Made by a program: the position numbers and the translations under genes
Shown: in pieces, positions 1 to 10,218 of the stretch
Layout of the letters: every line of letters begins with the position of its first letter
How positions within the stretch are numbered: the stretch's first letter is position 1
Notes under the pieces: model-generated
The model's database searches: none
Told to the model about the DNA's origin: nothing
The model's input: only the letters and a program-made list of their open reading frames with translations
Assembly (NCBI GenBank): GCA_963921935.1
Contig: OY998175.1
Location: 265,539,709-265,603,708 of the forward strand
DNA: 64,000 bases
Direction: 5' to 3'
DNA from: Galeruca laticollis
Lineage: Eukaryota > Arthropoda > Insecta > Coleoptera > Chrysomelidae

Positions 1-1
1 A

Positions 2-442
2 TATAAAGTAGCCTTTAAATCTCCACTAAACTTAAAAACTATCTTTTCTCGAACCAAAAACCCAATTTCACAACTTGATAGAAGTGGGGTTTATAGGTTG
101 ACTTGTAACAATTGCACCGCCGAATACATAGGGCAGTGTGGTAGGAGGTTTAAGTTGAGAATCCAAGAACATTTGACAAGGAATAGTTCTGTTTTCTACA
201 GACATTTACAACTTAATAACCATTCTTTTGTGGTGGATGAAAAAAATTTTAAAATTTTACATGTTTGTGAACATGGAACTAGACTGAACGCTTTGGAGAA
301 CTTAGAAATTTTTAAATCAATTAATAATGAAAATACTATATCATTAAATTTAAAATCAACTATTGAAGTTCCGCTACTGTTTAGAATTTTAGATTATAAG
401 AAGTTATCTTCACTTGAGTGTGTTAATGATCAAATTATTTAA
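2..442 (+). pseudogene. Penelope-like element (PLE) C-terminus with GIY-YIG endonuclease, 5' truncated by window edge
   Basis: The frame is open from base 2 to a TAA at 440-442 and has no ATG near its beginning, so this is the 3' part of a longer gene starting upstream of the window. It reads SGVYRLTCNNCTAEYIGQ, then CGRRFKLRIQEH, which is the GIY-YIG nuclease pattern at the C-terminus of PLE reverse transcriptases: a GVYRL strand, a CxxC knuckle, YIGQ, and an R-rich helix ending in EH. The tail with HVCEHG and LENLEIFKSI matches the end of other PLE proteins and resembles the fragments at 31440 and 19590. The nuclease would nick target DNA for retrotransposition. Strand and family are confident. 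Whether the upstream reverse transcriptase is intact cannot be seen. Confidence 0.85.
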
Positions 443-755
443 AACGTTAGTTCGTCTAGTTCTGTTGTCTTGTATTGTTTTCGCCGTTTATTTTAAATTC
501 ATGTTGTTATACGTCCTGTGGAAATTTTTTGATTGACTGGTAAGTTACAGTTGTTTGAATAGAATTCGATTTGCTAAATTAAATTTACCATCTTAATTGT
601 AGCTTACCCGCCCTGATGATGACTTGTTAAGTCGAAACTAGTTGGCAAGTGGTAATTAAAAAACTTGTACGAATTTTAAGGATTTTAATATATTTACCCT
701 CACCTATATTGAATTAGGTTTATGTTTCAACTGTTTTGATAGAAGTCATACTAGT
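443..755 (+). repeat. PLE 3' tail and junction to the BEL remnant
   Basis: This is AT-rich non-coding DNA directly after the PLE stop codon. It contains the hammerhead-like motif at 600-652, as expected for the terminal repeat of a PLE. Where PLE sequence ends and BEL sequence begins is not clear. No other gene is seen. Confidence 0.5.
600..652 (+). ncRNA. hammerhead-ribozyme-like motif of PLE terminal repeat
   Basis: The core CTGATGA (613-619) is followed by a hairpin GACTT-GTT-AAGTC (621-633), then GAAAC (634-638), a two-base loop and GTT (641-643). On both sides GCC (610-612) can pair with GGC (644-646), with a further short helix beyond an internal loop. This is the order of a type I hammerhead: stem I, CUGAUGA, stem II, GAAA, tiny stem III, NUH cleavage site. 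One extra T lies between the CUGAUGA box and stem II. PLEs are known to carry such motifs (established knowledge). Self-cleavage of this copy is inference. Confidence 0.6.
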
Positions 756-1547
756 ATGCAATGCAGTCATAGCAGCTGTTTGAAATATGGATGCAGACAT
801 CACACCCTTCTTCATCATGAACAAAATGTAACTGAGGAGAGATATTTCAGTGCAAATGGAACTGCATTAAGAAATAATGGAATAACTGAGTCAAGGTACC
901 TTCAAAATAATTCTGATGATAATGCTCAATCTTCTCAGGCTTCCAGTTCACAGGTTCAGGGAACATCTCTATTTTTAGATAATTGTGATGAAGTGACAGG
1001 AGATATACTGTTGTCTACTATCTACTTTAGGTATTAGCTAAAGACGGTTCGTTACATGTTTGTCAAATTGTATTGGAAAATGGGAGCAAACCCAACCTTA
1101 TTACCTCTTAATTTTTAGACTTAGAGTTGAAAAGAGTGAATACAGAAATAGTTGAGATAAATCAAAAATCTGCAAACACCAAGAATAGATATTTTGTGGA
1201 AATTAAGTCACTCTTATTTAATTATAGTAAAATGATTTCTTATCTTGTGATACCAAACATTTTTGAAAATATACCTAGTCATATTATTGAAATAATACAT
1301 TTAAATATTCCTGACAATATAGTATTAGCTGATACTGGTTTCTTCCTATCACAAAACTAGATTGGGTTGGATTGTAGCTGGCTCAATATGGTCTAAGGAA
1401 AAAAATGGAAATAGGGTACAATGTAATATAAATCTTTTGGAACAAGTAGAAAGATTTTTAAAAATACAAGAAATTTATGATGAGAGACAGATTGTTCCTA
1501 AGGAGGATTTGGAATGTGAAAATATTTTTAAAGAAACGACTATCTAA
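756..1547 (+). pseudogene. BEL/Pao gag end and aspartic protease (broken)
   Basis: The first frame (756-1037) contains CLKYGCRHHTLLHHE, the cysteine-histidine motif preceding the protease in BEL polyproteins, and ends ILLSTIYF, resembling the VLLATA strand that opens the protease. The next frame (1127-1360) reads LVIPNIFENIPSHIIEI and IVLADTGF, typical of the BEL protease region. The third (1362-1547) starts GWIVAGSI and ends in a KEDLECENIF segment, the usual linker to the reverse transcriptase. Two frame breaks (about 1037-1127 and 1360) disable it. In an intact element this region would process the polyprotein. Confidence 0.8.
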
Positions 1548-1646
1548 TAATGGGAAGTTTGTTGTTACAATTCCACTTAAGGAACCTTCGTCAAAATTGG
1601 AAAATTCCAGAGACGCAGCACTACGGAGATTTTTTGCATAAGAGAA

Positions 1647-2459
1647 ATGGTTGGGGAAAAGTCATCAGTAGAAAAAAAAGAATGTTTAATTTATGAAGGA
1701 ATATTTAGATTCAGGATTGATACAACAGGGGATGAAGAGATAAATTACTATTTTCCACATCATGGTGTTCTGAATAAAAAATCAGAATATACCCAGCTTA
1801 GAGTTGTTTTTGATGGTTCGGCAAAAACAGATTCTGGAATATCATTCAATGACATCTAGTATATTAGCCCGAGATTACAGGATGATTTATTTTTGGGTAT
1901 TCTTAGATTAAGAGAACACGTAGTGGCTGTATGTGGTGATGTAGCTGCTGAGATGTACAGAATTATATAGGTGGATCAATCTCTGAGGTCACTGCACATG
2001 ATAATTTGGAGATCTTCCATTACAGACCCATTAGTAGATTATACCCTTACGTTTACATATGGAACAAGAACTGCTCAATACTTAGTAAGATATTTGCAAC
2101 AGTTAGATATTGAAGCTTGTGCCACATATTCTGAGGCTTCACAGGCTTTACTGAGAGATTTTCACGTGGATGACCTGCTGACTGGGATTCAGTCAGATGA
2201 GGAGGCTATACAGCTATGTTGCCAAATTTCTAGAATTATAAAGGCTGGAGGGATGGAATTTCGTAAGTGGGTATCAAATGATTCAAATGTCCTTAACGTA
2301 TTGGATGGAATAGAGGTTAAGGATCAAGTTTGTCTTGGAGTGAAAACTGAAAATAAGACACTTGGATTGTTTTGGCAATTTAAACACGATATCTCAAAGT
2401 TTTCTACTAAACTTTCCATTGACCGCAAGGGAGTAACGAAAAGAGTAATATTCTCATAA
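1647..2459 (+). pseudogene. BEL/Pao reverse transcriptase (broken)
   Basis: The first part has NYYFPHHGVLNKKSEYT followed by LRVVFDGSAKTDSGISFND, the fingers region of BEL reverse transcriptases. After an in-frame TAG at 1858-1860 the same frame continues YISPRLQDDLFLGILRLREH, then another stop near 1968. From 1971 it resumes with LHMIIWRSS, a deletion relative to the family, and reaches FHVDDLLTG, the catalytic VDD box (YVDD in active relatives), at about 2160-2185. The palm aspartates are present but the stops make it non-functional. Confidence 0.85.
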
Positions 2460-2619
2460 ATTTGTGACGGTGTGTCACATTGACAAAAATTTTACTCCCA
2501 AAACTCTGGTTGGAAAAAATAGAATGAGTCGAATCATTGCCTCTATGATTAGAGAGTCGATGGTTTAAACTAAGAGACGATTTATCTACTTTAAATTCTC
2601 TTAAAATCTCTAGACCTGT

Positions 2620-3216
2620 AATATGTATTAATATTAGGAAGCTTGATTTGATATGTTTCTGTGATGCATCCTCTGAAGCTTATGTGGCAAATATTTATGT
2701 TAGAAGTGAAGACCAAAGTGGTAGAATATTTGTGAATCTTCTATGTTCTAAGGTAAAGTGGTTTCACTGAAAGTCTTGACTATTCCAAGAATTGAACTTT
2801 GTGGGACATTGTTGTTGGCAAAACTGTTTGATAAGGTTTTTAAGGCTTTGACTATAAAAATAGACACAGTTTTTTATTTTTGTGATTCAACTGTCGTATT
2901 AGGTTGGTTAGATATGAATTCCAGTAATTTACAAATTTTGCATTCGACTAATACAAATGGTGGGATGCATGTGAGATCAGAACAAAACCCAGTAGTTATG
3001 ATATCTCGGGGACTATCTGCTTCAAATCTTGTAATCAGTTCAATGTTGTGGAATGGTTCTGAATGGCTACACTTAAATAACACGTATTGGCCAGTATTTC
3101 ACATGTTTAAAATACATTTAACACGTCCTGAGACCAATGTTAATGTGCATAATTGTACGACCAAGCTGGATACTTTTTGTTCCAAGAATTTACATTATTT
3201 TATTAAGTTAAAATGA
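2620..3216 (+). pseudogene. BEL/Pao RNase H region (broken)
   Basis: Starting near 2620 the frame encodes DLICFCDASSEAYVANIYV and continues to NLLCSKVK. A frame change at about 2757 leads to LTIPRIELCGTLLLAKL and FCDSTVVLGWL, the RNase H-like domain pattern of BEL elements (DASxxAYGA, IPRLELCGA, DSxxxLxWL). The acidic residues in CDAS, IELC and CDST are retained. The stretch 2460-2620 keeps only scattered connection-domain similarity and has several stops. Confidence 0.8.
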
Positions 3217-3389
3217 GCTTTTGCGTATTGCCTGGAATTTATAGTTAGGATAAAAAAAGAGAAAGTTGAAATTGGATGTCTTAGACCTATGGAATTGATC
3301 AACAAATTGGATAAATTGATTAGTATGCGTCAAAAAGAAAATTTTTTTTTCTGGAGATAAATGAACCACAAACGGGAAAATCATTATCT

Positions 3390-4420
3390 AATAAAAACTT
3401 ACAGACGTTCTTTGTAGTTGCAATTGTCTAATTTGGATCACTCGAAAAAACACCCTATCTTGTTGTCATCTAAATATCGTTTGGTAAAATTGTTTTTTGA
3501 ATTTACACATGCCGAATTATTCCATGCAGTTCCCCAATTAATTTTATGTAGTAGTAGAAAATATTTTTGGGTTTTGGGTAGACGTAATTTGGCTAAACAA
3601 GTGGAGTTGGACTGATATGGTAGGAGTGCAAAAATTGATAAATGTTATATGTTCAGATTTAACTAGTGATGCTTAAATAGCTAGTTTCCATACATTTATT
3701 GCAAGAAGGGAAAAACCTTTCAATATTCTCTATGATAATGGAACTACCTTTGTGGGTGAGAACAATCAATTAAAGAAATTTTTGGAAACTCATGAAGAAT
3801 CTCTTATTGACAAAATTTGAAATGAAAGGGTTCTCTGGGAATTTATTTCAGCAAAATAACCTAATTCTGGAAGGCTTTGGGAAGAAGGGGTGAAATCGTG
3901 CAAGTTTCACATGAAACGTATTTTAGGTAGTTCTACATCAAATTTTGAGGGTCTCACCGCTGTATTTCCACAAATTGGAGCAGTTATACCCATTATCATC
4001 AAGTCCTGCAGATGATATGAATGTTTTGAAACGGTCTCATTTTTTAATTGGAAGACCGTCATCTCACTCCCAGATTCAGATGCCCGTCATATTTCTGAAA
4101 ATAGATTGTCAAAATAACAACATTTACAAATGCTTCAACAACACTTTTGGTAACGTTGGTCATCATATTACATAGTAGAACTTCAAAAAGAAGCAAAATG
4201 GTATACAGAAAGTCGTTCTGTGGCGTTAGATGAGTTAGAGGTAATTATTAAAGAAGACAATTTACCTCCGTTGAGAGGGAAACTTGGCAGAGCGTTGAGA
4301 TGGAAACTTGGCAGACTCATTGAACCAGACAATAAAATTCGTGTTGTCTGCGTGAAGACGAGTACGGGAATTTTAAAGAGACCTACAATAAAACGGTGTC
4401 CACTATTCTTACAAGATTAA
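3390..4420 (+). pseudogene. BEL/Pao integrase and DUF5641-type C-terminus (broken)
   Basis: The first part (3418-3615) resembles the BEL segment before the zinc-binding site: SKKHPILLSSKYRL, AELFHAVPQLILCS and FWVLGRRNLAK. Further on come FHTFIARREKPFNILYDNG with TTFVGENNQLK (core strand with the second catalytic Asp), then SGRLWEEGVKSCKFHMKRI, the helix with the catalytic Glu, and FLIGRP near 4050. The end (4220-4420) reads VIIKEDNLPPL and VKTSTGILKRPTIKRCPL, the DUF5641-like tail. A short duplication inserts a second RWKLGR-like unit (RGKLGRALRWKLGR). At least four frame breaks are present. Confidence 0.85.
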
Positions 4421-4474
4421 GTGAAAACTAAAAACTAGGGGTGGATAACTTGAAGACTTTCCAAGTAATATTTC

Positions 4475-4484
4475 AAGGGGGGGG
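4475..4484 (+). other. candidate polypurine tract of the BEL element
   Basis: AA plus eight G sits 55 bases after the BEL stop codon, where plus-strand priming would occur. The following AT-rich DNA (aataaa near 4524) could be 3' LTR, but no matching 5' copy is seen. Confidence 0.4.
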
Positions 4485-4654
4485 TATATATTGGAAATTA
4501 TTGATTATTTTAGGCCCTTTAGTCAATAAACACATATCGAGTGTTTTAGATATATCTATACTTGTTAACTACTAGAAGAAGAAAAATTAATTTTGCTGTT
4601 TGACTAATATGTCGACATGACATGACATATTTAAAAAAATATTTTTTTTCTCCA

Positions 4655-4775
4655 AATGACATTAAAAGCGGCCTTTTAATGACACTTGGCAGGCTTAGAA
4701 GTTGTACTTTCAATGCCTAGGCAGAAAAAGTCCACTTTCACTGCCTAGGCAGAAAAAGTTCGTTCCTAGGCAACC
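4655..4775. repeat. palindromic repeats downstream of the tyrosine recombinase
   Basis: A hairpin around AAAAGCGGCCTTTT at about 4656-4686 is followed by copies of TGCCTAGGCAGAAAAAGT. Bases 4709-4746 form an inverted repeat whose two 18-bp arms differ at two positions around a CC centre. A third half-site (CCTAGGCA) follows near 4766. The cluster starts about 130 bp beyond the recombinase stop codon. Confidence 0.7.
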
Positions 4776-4902
4776 TTCCAAGTAATAATTTAAATCCAAC
4801 TGGTTATTAAAATTGACAATGACATTAAGAAAACTCAAAATGATGCTGATGATAATAAACTGGTTTTATTGCATTAAAACTACAAACTACAACACGAAAT
4901 TT

Positions 4903-6021
4903 TTATTTATTAGATATATTTATGGTGAATTGTAAACAATTATTTAATACAATTGAACTCTGTCCACATCCCTCCTTTCCAGTAAAATTAACAACTTCAG
5001 TATCCACACTTGATACTCCGGAAACGCCAGGAAATATTTTATTGCCGATGTTCGACTTATTGGCTAGCGAGTCCTCAATATAGCCCTCCGCGACAGCGGA
5101 AGACTTCCATCCTCCATGTTTCTTCAACATTGTTATGTCCCCACCAGAATGCACCAGCAACGTGGCCGAAGTTCTGCGAAAGCAGTGCCCGGTATACTCT
5201 TTCGCATGGGATAGTCCCAGAAAAGTAGCAATTTCTTCTGGCATTTTACCGAATTTGTGAATGCCAATGAATTGATGATGTGCTTTACCGTTCGCATACT
5301 TATACAAGACACGCCGATTATTTAAATTCGAGGGTCTGGAGGCTGTATATTTTCTGTAAACGCTCAAATATTCCGTTACTACAAAAGATCTTGATCTTTT
5401 GGTCTTAGTATTTGGTAGCATAATAAGCAAATTGTCGCCCATATCATTTATATCATCTGTTTTCATTTGCAAAAGCTCATCACATCTACAAGCCCCAGCG
5501 ACTGCAACAATAAGTACAACCTAAAATATAAATTGAAAATTAGTTCTTTAATCCATAATAGATCATTTTCAATATATTTCTACCTTCGTACACAAATTCA
5601 GTTCATCTGGGGCATCTGATAAAAATTTCTCGATTCCTTCTCTTTGAAAAACTGGGGATTTTTTTGCATGGAAACCGTCTGACTGGCGTTTCAAAAAAGC
5701 CCGTAACTTCAGGTATTTTGCCAAATCAATGTTGTTTTTTATGTTCAGGGTAGCTTTCAACATCGAATAGGTAGACCATAACGTTGAAGGCTCCATTTTC
5801 TTTAAAAGATCGGAAAAATAGACAATCAGCACATTTTCAGAGAAAGATCCCATATTCTTCTTCTGTTTAAAGTCCATGAATCTGCTGTATGTGAGTTCAT
5901 ATACAGTTCTTGATTTTTCCGGTAAAAGGTTAAATTCCACATCTCGCGCCTGGTCTCTTATCTCAGGTGGTGTTAATTGCATCAATTCATCCTCACTTTG
6001 CAGTAAATCCATCTCTAACAT
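4903..6021 (-). CDS. tyrosine recombinase (phage-integrase fold), Crypton-like, two exons, apparently intact
   Basis: Read on the minus strand, exon 1 is 6021-5584 (146 codons, ATG start) and exon 2 is 5520-4903 (TAA stop), about 351 aa in total. They join across a 63-bp phase-0 intron with GTAGAA donor and TATATTTTAG acceptor. Residues 1-140 look like the helical core-binding domain (SFSENVLIVYFSDL, PSTLWSTYSMLKATL). The catalytic domain supplies the first Arg in ACRCDELLQMK, HxxR in GHCFRRTSATLL, the Trp position in KKHGGWKSS and the Tyr nucleophile in AEGYIED. These are the residues for strand cleavage and rejoining through a 3'-phosphotyrosine. The tail (about 60 aa) is unlike known domains. 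An AATAAA lies at 4865-4870 on this strand. Similar proteins occur as multicopy, probably Crypton-like, insect repeats (family knowledge), and a relative lies at 7030-9433. The exact clade is uncertain. Confidence 0.8.
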
Positions 6022-6755
6022 AACAACTTTTCAAAATTGACAATGATAAAGTGAACAGTAAACAAACATATTCAACTAACGTCATCAGCGGTAAACATAG
6101 TAACGCAGGGCCCAGTTACCTTTGATAAAATAATTTAGTTATTTGGATATTGATAATGAAATGCAATTAAAATATGAAAAAGTCGACTTTGCGTGGAATT
6201 AGAACAAATTTGAAAAAAAAATTATATGTTTCACACGGCAGAAAAGCAGATTAATGCCTTGGCTAGTTTGAAACACCAGCCGCGGCATTAAATCTTGTGC
6301 TTTTATGCCTAGTAAAACTATTTTCTGCGTCCGTTATAATATTCACGTTTTTTTCCATTCATAAATAATGTAATTTCTGAATCGGTAAGAAGCGTGAAAA
6401 AAAGTACCCTAGCGGTTCATTTTTCACGCTTTTGCGTTAAAAAAAGTGCCGTAACGTGTCATTTTTTAACGCAGTTATAAAATTGTTTTATCAAAGTAGT
6501 GGGATGTGAACGCTTTCTTTCTCATGTCAATTCGTTTCTCCGATAAAGTGTTACACTATTATTTCTTGATATTCGTTCAAGAAAATCCTTATGTGTCTAA
6601 TTAAAAGGAGGGTACGCTTGGTAAGTAACTCGAGTAGCGGCACGTAGCGGCTAGTAGCGGTAATAGTAGGGTCACAGTCGTTGTATTGAAAATATTGGTG
6701 AATATAAAGAGGTCCACAAAAAATTTATTAGAAACGCGAAAAAGCGGTCAAATCG
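6022..6755. repeat. upstream region of recombinase with hairpins; no gene
   Basis: A 41-bp inverted repeat at 6253-6293 has arms TTAATGCCTTGGCT and AGCCGCGGCATTAA. Two adjacent hairpins follow: 6392-6429 (GCGTGAAAAA arms) and 6433-6473 (perfect 12-bp TGCGTTAAAAAA arms). A GTAGCGG motif recurs several times at 6634-6662. The recombinase promoter should lie just above 6021, but no clear TATA or initiator can be assigned. Confidence 0.6.
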
Positions 6756-6885
6756 AAATTGTTGCGTAGTGAATTGTTATAATACGGAAAGAAAAAATCT
6801 CGATCTTCGTTTTTACACTTTTCTTAACCGCTCATGGAAGAAAGGACGAAAAATTCAGTGAATAAAAGCGATGCGACGGAAGATG
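6756..6885 (+). pseudogene. THAP-type zinc-finger domain remnant
   Basis: The frame reads NRNCCVVNCYNTERKN, then FYTFLNRSWKKGRKIQ, a TGA, and IKAMRRKM. This matches the start of a THAP domain: C-x-x-x-C, Asn after the second Cys, a FYxFP-like strand, and the W-I-x-A-x-RR helix with its Trp replaced by the TGA stop. THAP domains bind DNA in a C2CH zinc fold and occur in P-element transposases and host factors. It lies about 150 bp upstream of, and on the same strand as, the recombinase remnant at 7030. It may be the N-terminal part of that element or an unrelated fragment. The C-terminal Cys and His are not recognisable. Confidence 0.55.
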
Positions 6886-7029
6886 TAATTATGCTTGATA
6901 TATATTAATGTGTGAAAAACTTATTTATTGAAAAGTCTAAAACAATACAGTTTATTATGTGCAAAAATATTACGTTCATTTCTTATAAGAAATTTTTGAA
7001 AAGATAACGACATACTTTTATTTAGTCCA

Positions 7030-9433
7030 GGAGCTCTGCGGAAGGAGAAATTATATAAAAGGAAGTGTAACGATATTAATGATACCGGAAATGTTTTAAT
7101 TATCACAGTACCTGATACAAAAACTCATGTTCAACGTCGATTTACTGTTATTGGTGAAATAACTGACAATAGATTAAACTTGACAAACATTTATAAACAA
7201 TATAAAAACTAACGACAGTAGATATACTACGTTGGTCCGAACTCATCTTAGCCCATTTCTGGACCACTACGTCCAATTTTCGCCACTAGATGGCGCTGGG
7301 CACTTGTCACACAGGGTTAGATAGGCGTTGGCTGGGGTCGGGGCGCGTGTGTCATCTGTCACGTCTATCAACTTTCACGTCTGTCAACTGTCACGTCCGT
7401 CAACTGTCACGGGTGTCATCTGTCATATGTGTCAGGGCGCTGGTGACGTCACTACGATGTTCGATATAGATGGCGTGTCATAGATGGCGCTGCGTTGAAG
7501 GGCGATTCGGTACTTTGGTGACGTCACTGCGACGATAGGGTGTCGTAGATGGCGTTGATGACGCTGCGTTGGCGGGATATTCAAATCGCTAGTTGGCTGT
7601 CAGCAACCCCTCAAGGTCAGGCATCCCACTGTTGCTATGCTCATTGGACACTTTCGATATAGAGGATGTACAAGGATGCCATAAGGGCACTAACATGTTA
7701 TTCACCTCCCAAAACGGCCGTGGGTGGCTGGTGGTAGCGAAGCATAAAAATCTGACCAATAATAGCAGAGATATTCTCTAGTGCCCTAATGACAACTTTT
7801 TTGAACATCCTGTATATGATAATAGTCTAGCAATCATAATGTCGTTTGTTCCATAAAAATCTGACCAATAACAGCAGAGATATGTACCAATGCCTCTACG
7901 ACCTGCGCAGAACGTTAAATTACGTATTTTACGGTCTGTCTGTAACGAAAAACATGCGCAGTATACGGAGAAAGTAGCTTTACTCTCAGCGCCCTTTTGG
8001 CTCGACCAATTTTTCGCGTCATCGATAGCGCCCTTTTGTCTGTTCGCGACACCCTGTATATCGAAGGTCGTAGTGACATCACAAGCGCCCCGAATCGCCC
8101 CGCCAACGATCAGCGCCATCTATATCGAACATCGTAGTGACGTCACAAGCGCCACATTTGAATCGCCTGCCAACGATCAGCGCCATCGTGACGTCATCCT
8201 ATCCAGCGCCCCGTCTTTTTGTCAACACACCCCGCCACCCTACGCTGAATAATCTAACCATCATAATGCCGTTTGTTCCATAAAAATCTAACCAATAATA
8301 GCAGAGATATGAGCCAATGCCTTTGAGATCTGCGCAGAACGTTGAAATGCGTCTTTGACGGCCTGTCTGTAACGGAAAACATGCGTAGTACACGGAAAAT
8401 GTAGCCACCCACGGCCGTTTTGGCAGGTGAATTACATGGTGGTGTCCTTATGCCATCTTTGTACATCCTGTATATCGAACGTGTCCAATGCGCATGGCAA
8501 CAGTGGGATGCCTAACCTTGAGGGGTTGCTGACAGACAACTAGCGATTTGAATCTCCCGCCAACGCAGCGTCATCAACGCCATCTACAACACCCTATCGT
8601 CGCAGTGACTTCACCAACGTACAGAATCGCCCGCCAACGCAGCGCCAACTACGACACTCCATCTATATCGAACATCGTAGTGACGTCACCAGCGCCCTGA
8701 CACATATGACAGATGACACCCGTGACAGTTGACAGACGTGGCAGTTGACAGACGTGAAAGTTGATAGACGTGACAGATGACACACGCGCCTCGACCCCAG
8801 CCAACGCCTATCTAACCCTGTGTGACAAGTGCCCAGCGCCATCTAGTGGCGAAAATTGGACGTAGTGGTCCAGAAATGGGCTAAGATGAGCTCGGAACAA
8901 CATAGTATATCTGCTAACGACCCACAAATGTCAAAATATATCATTTCTTTTTGCAGTATAGAAATGGAAAATGCAAATCCCAAGTTGTAGGTATCAATAC
9001 CTTTTCAAAAATTCCCTCGCTTATCGCAACATATTTAAATTCATCTAATCGAAAAAACTACACTGGGCGTACATTTCGACGCTATTCGGCGTCTCTATGA
9101 GTGGATTCCGGTGGTGATATAATTCAACAAAAGAAGCGCGGTGGGTGGAAATCCAACACAGTTGCGGAGGGTTACGTAGACGACTCAATGAAAAACAAAA
9201 TGGATTCCGCAGTGAAAATTTTAACGGCAACAACTAGTTCGAATTCAAGCAACATTGTAAATGTTAACGATCCCACCAACAATCCTATAAGTACTAATAC
9301 AACTATAAACGATGTTATTTCTTTGAACTCGTTGAATGTTGCCAATTCAAGTACCAATAGTAATGTAACTTCTTCTTCACTTCAAACTAATAATACTCAC
9401 AGTTGTACTTTTGATATTACTATTACAAAATAA
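7030..9433 (+). pseudogene. second tyrosine recombinase copy, split by a foldback element
   Basis: Part one (7030-7216) encodes the start of the catalytic domain (GALRKEKLYKRK, NVLIITVPDTKTHV). Part two (8922-9433) continues RPTNVKIYHFF, YRNGKCKSQVVGI, TGRTFRRYSASL, SGGDIIQQKKRGGW and AEGYVDDS, then a long Asn/Thr/Ser-rich tail. Without the insertion at 7217-8915 and one of the two AACGAC copies, the parts join in the same frame except for one TAA codon (Ser in the intact relative). The HxxR histidine is replaced by Arg, while the Tyr nucleophile remains. The core-binding domain upstream is missing. It is a dead relative of the gene at 4903-6021. Confidence 0.8.
7217..8915. mobile_element. 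foldback (long inverted repeat) element with 6-bp target duplication
   Basis: The outer ends AGTAGATATACTA and TAGTATATCTGCT are inverted, and the pairing continues for roughly 500 bp (about 7217-7735 with 8405-8915). The element is bracketed by AACGAC at 7211-7216 and 8916-8921. The 650-bp centre has two diverged direct copies of a unit with CCAATAA-AGCAGAGATAT, AACGTTGAAAT-like and CTGTCTGTAACG segments. Arms contain iterated CGTGACAGTTGACA-type and GCCAACGCAGCG-type short repeats. No credible protein is encoded, although open frames exist by chance in both arms. Similar repeats occur at 22240-22935. Confidence 0.85.
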
Positions 9434-9500
9434 AAATTGATAAAAGTTATGTGAAATTTTTTTAAGTCTACGGACGTAGAAAATTTTTTGTGTGAGACTC

Positions 9501-9604
9501 GTGAGTAAAGTAACTTTTTTTTCACTTGTAGGAATTGCCGCACTTGCCTTCGGCTCGTCCGGTCAAACCGTCCTACACGTGAAAAAAAGTATTACTTTAC
9601 TCAC
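9501..9604. repeat. palindromic MITE-like hairpin
   Basis: Arms GTGAGTAAAGTAACTTTTTT and its inverse (about 32 bp each) flank a GC-rich centre with a short inner hairpin around CCTTCGGC. It begins about 70 bp past the end of the second recombinase copy. Related hairpins are at 34610-34748 and 36990-37110. Confidence 0.75.
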
Positions 9605-10169
9605 TTATTGCATAAATAACTATTTGTTCTTTGTAAACGTTCAAATAAAATAGAATATATAGAAACAATCACTTTAGTTTTTTGAATGAAAATATCTATG
9701 GGAATTTAGGTTGTCCCAATAAACTCATAACAACATTTCTAGTAATTTCACGTTGATCGTAGGCCGTCTTTTGTAGCTGACAGAATTCGTGCTGCAACAA
9801 TAGGCTTTATGTTCGTCGCGATAAATTGTCAATAACAGTATTGCACAAACAATTTTCAGCAGGTATTCAGTTATTTGGAATTGGGCTCGTTATCTGTCAA
9901 CCGCTCATCATACGACAAGGTACAACGTTAATTCCAATAGAAATGAAAATTCTGGAAAACTATTTGAAATAACCTGGTGATTTCAAACTCGTAATAGACA
10001 GTGTATTTCGTTTAAGTAAAAAAGCGAACAAGTAAAATTAAACAATATATTTCTAACATTTCAATGCAATAATGTATTGCCAAAGGTTAATACGAGCATG
10101 TACATATAATGATTATAATGAACTAATGCGTGGAACAATGATTACATTTAAAAAAAATTACCATTTTCT

Positions 10170-10218
<49 letters not shown>

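Larger units (their letters stand above)
756..4490 (+). mobile_element. BEL/Pao LTR retrotransposon remnant
   Basis: A collinear but heavily broken gag-pol of the BEL/Pao superfamily. In order it holds a zinc-knuckle and protease part, reverse transcriptase, RNase H, integrase and the BEL-specific C-terminal domain. Every domain is interrupted by stops or frameshifts, so it is dead. A G-rich tract at 4475-4484 fits a polypurine tract just before a 3' LTR, but I could not delimit either LTR. The upstream PLE tail may have replaced the 5' end. Confidence 0.85.

Noticed and set aside
4709..4775. CRISPR-like array from the repeated CCTAGGCAGAAAAAGT units
   Set aside because: Only two to three palindromic units with similar spacers in a eukaryotic context; they read as an inverted repeat.
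7593..8466. Overlapping open frames on both strands in the foldback element
   Set aside because: They mirror each other because the DNA is an inverted repeat, and none has a recognisable domain.
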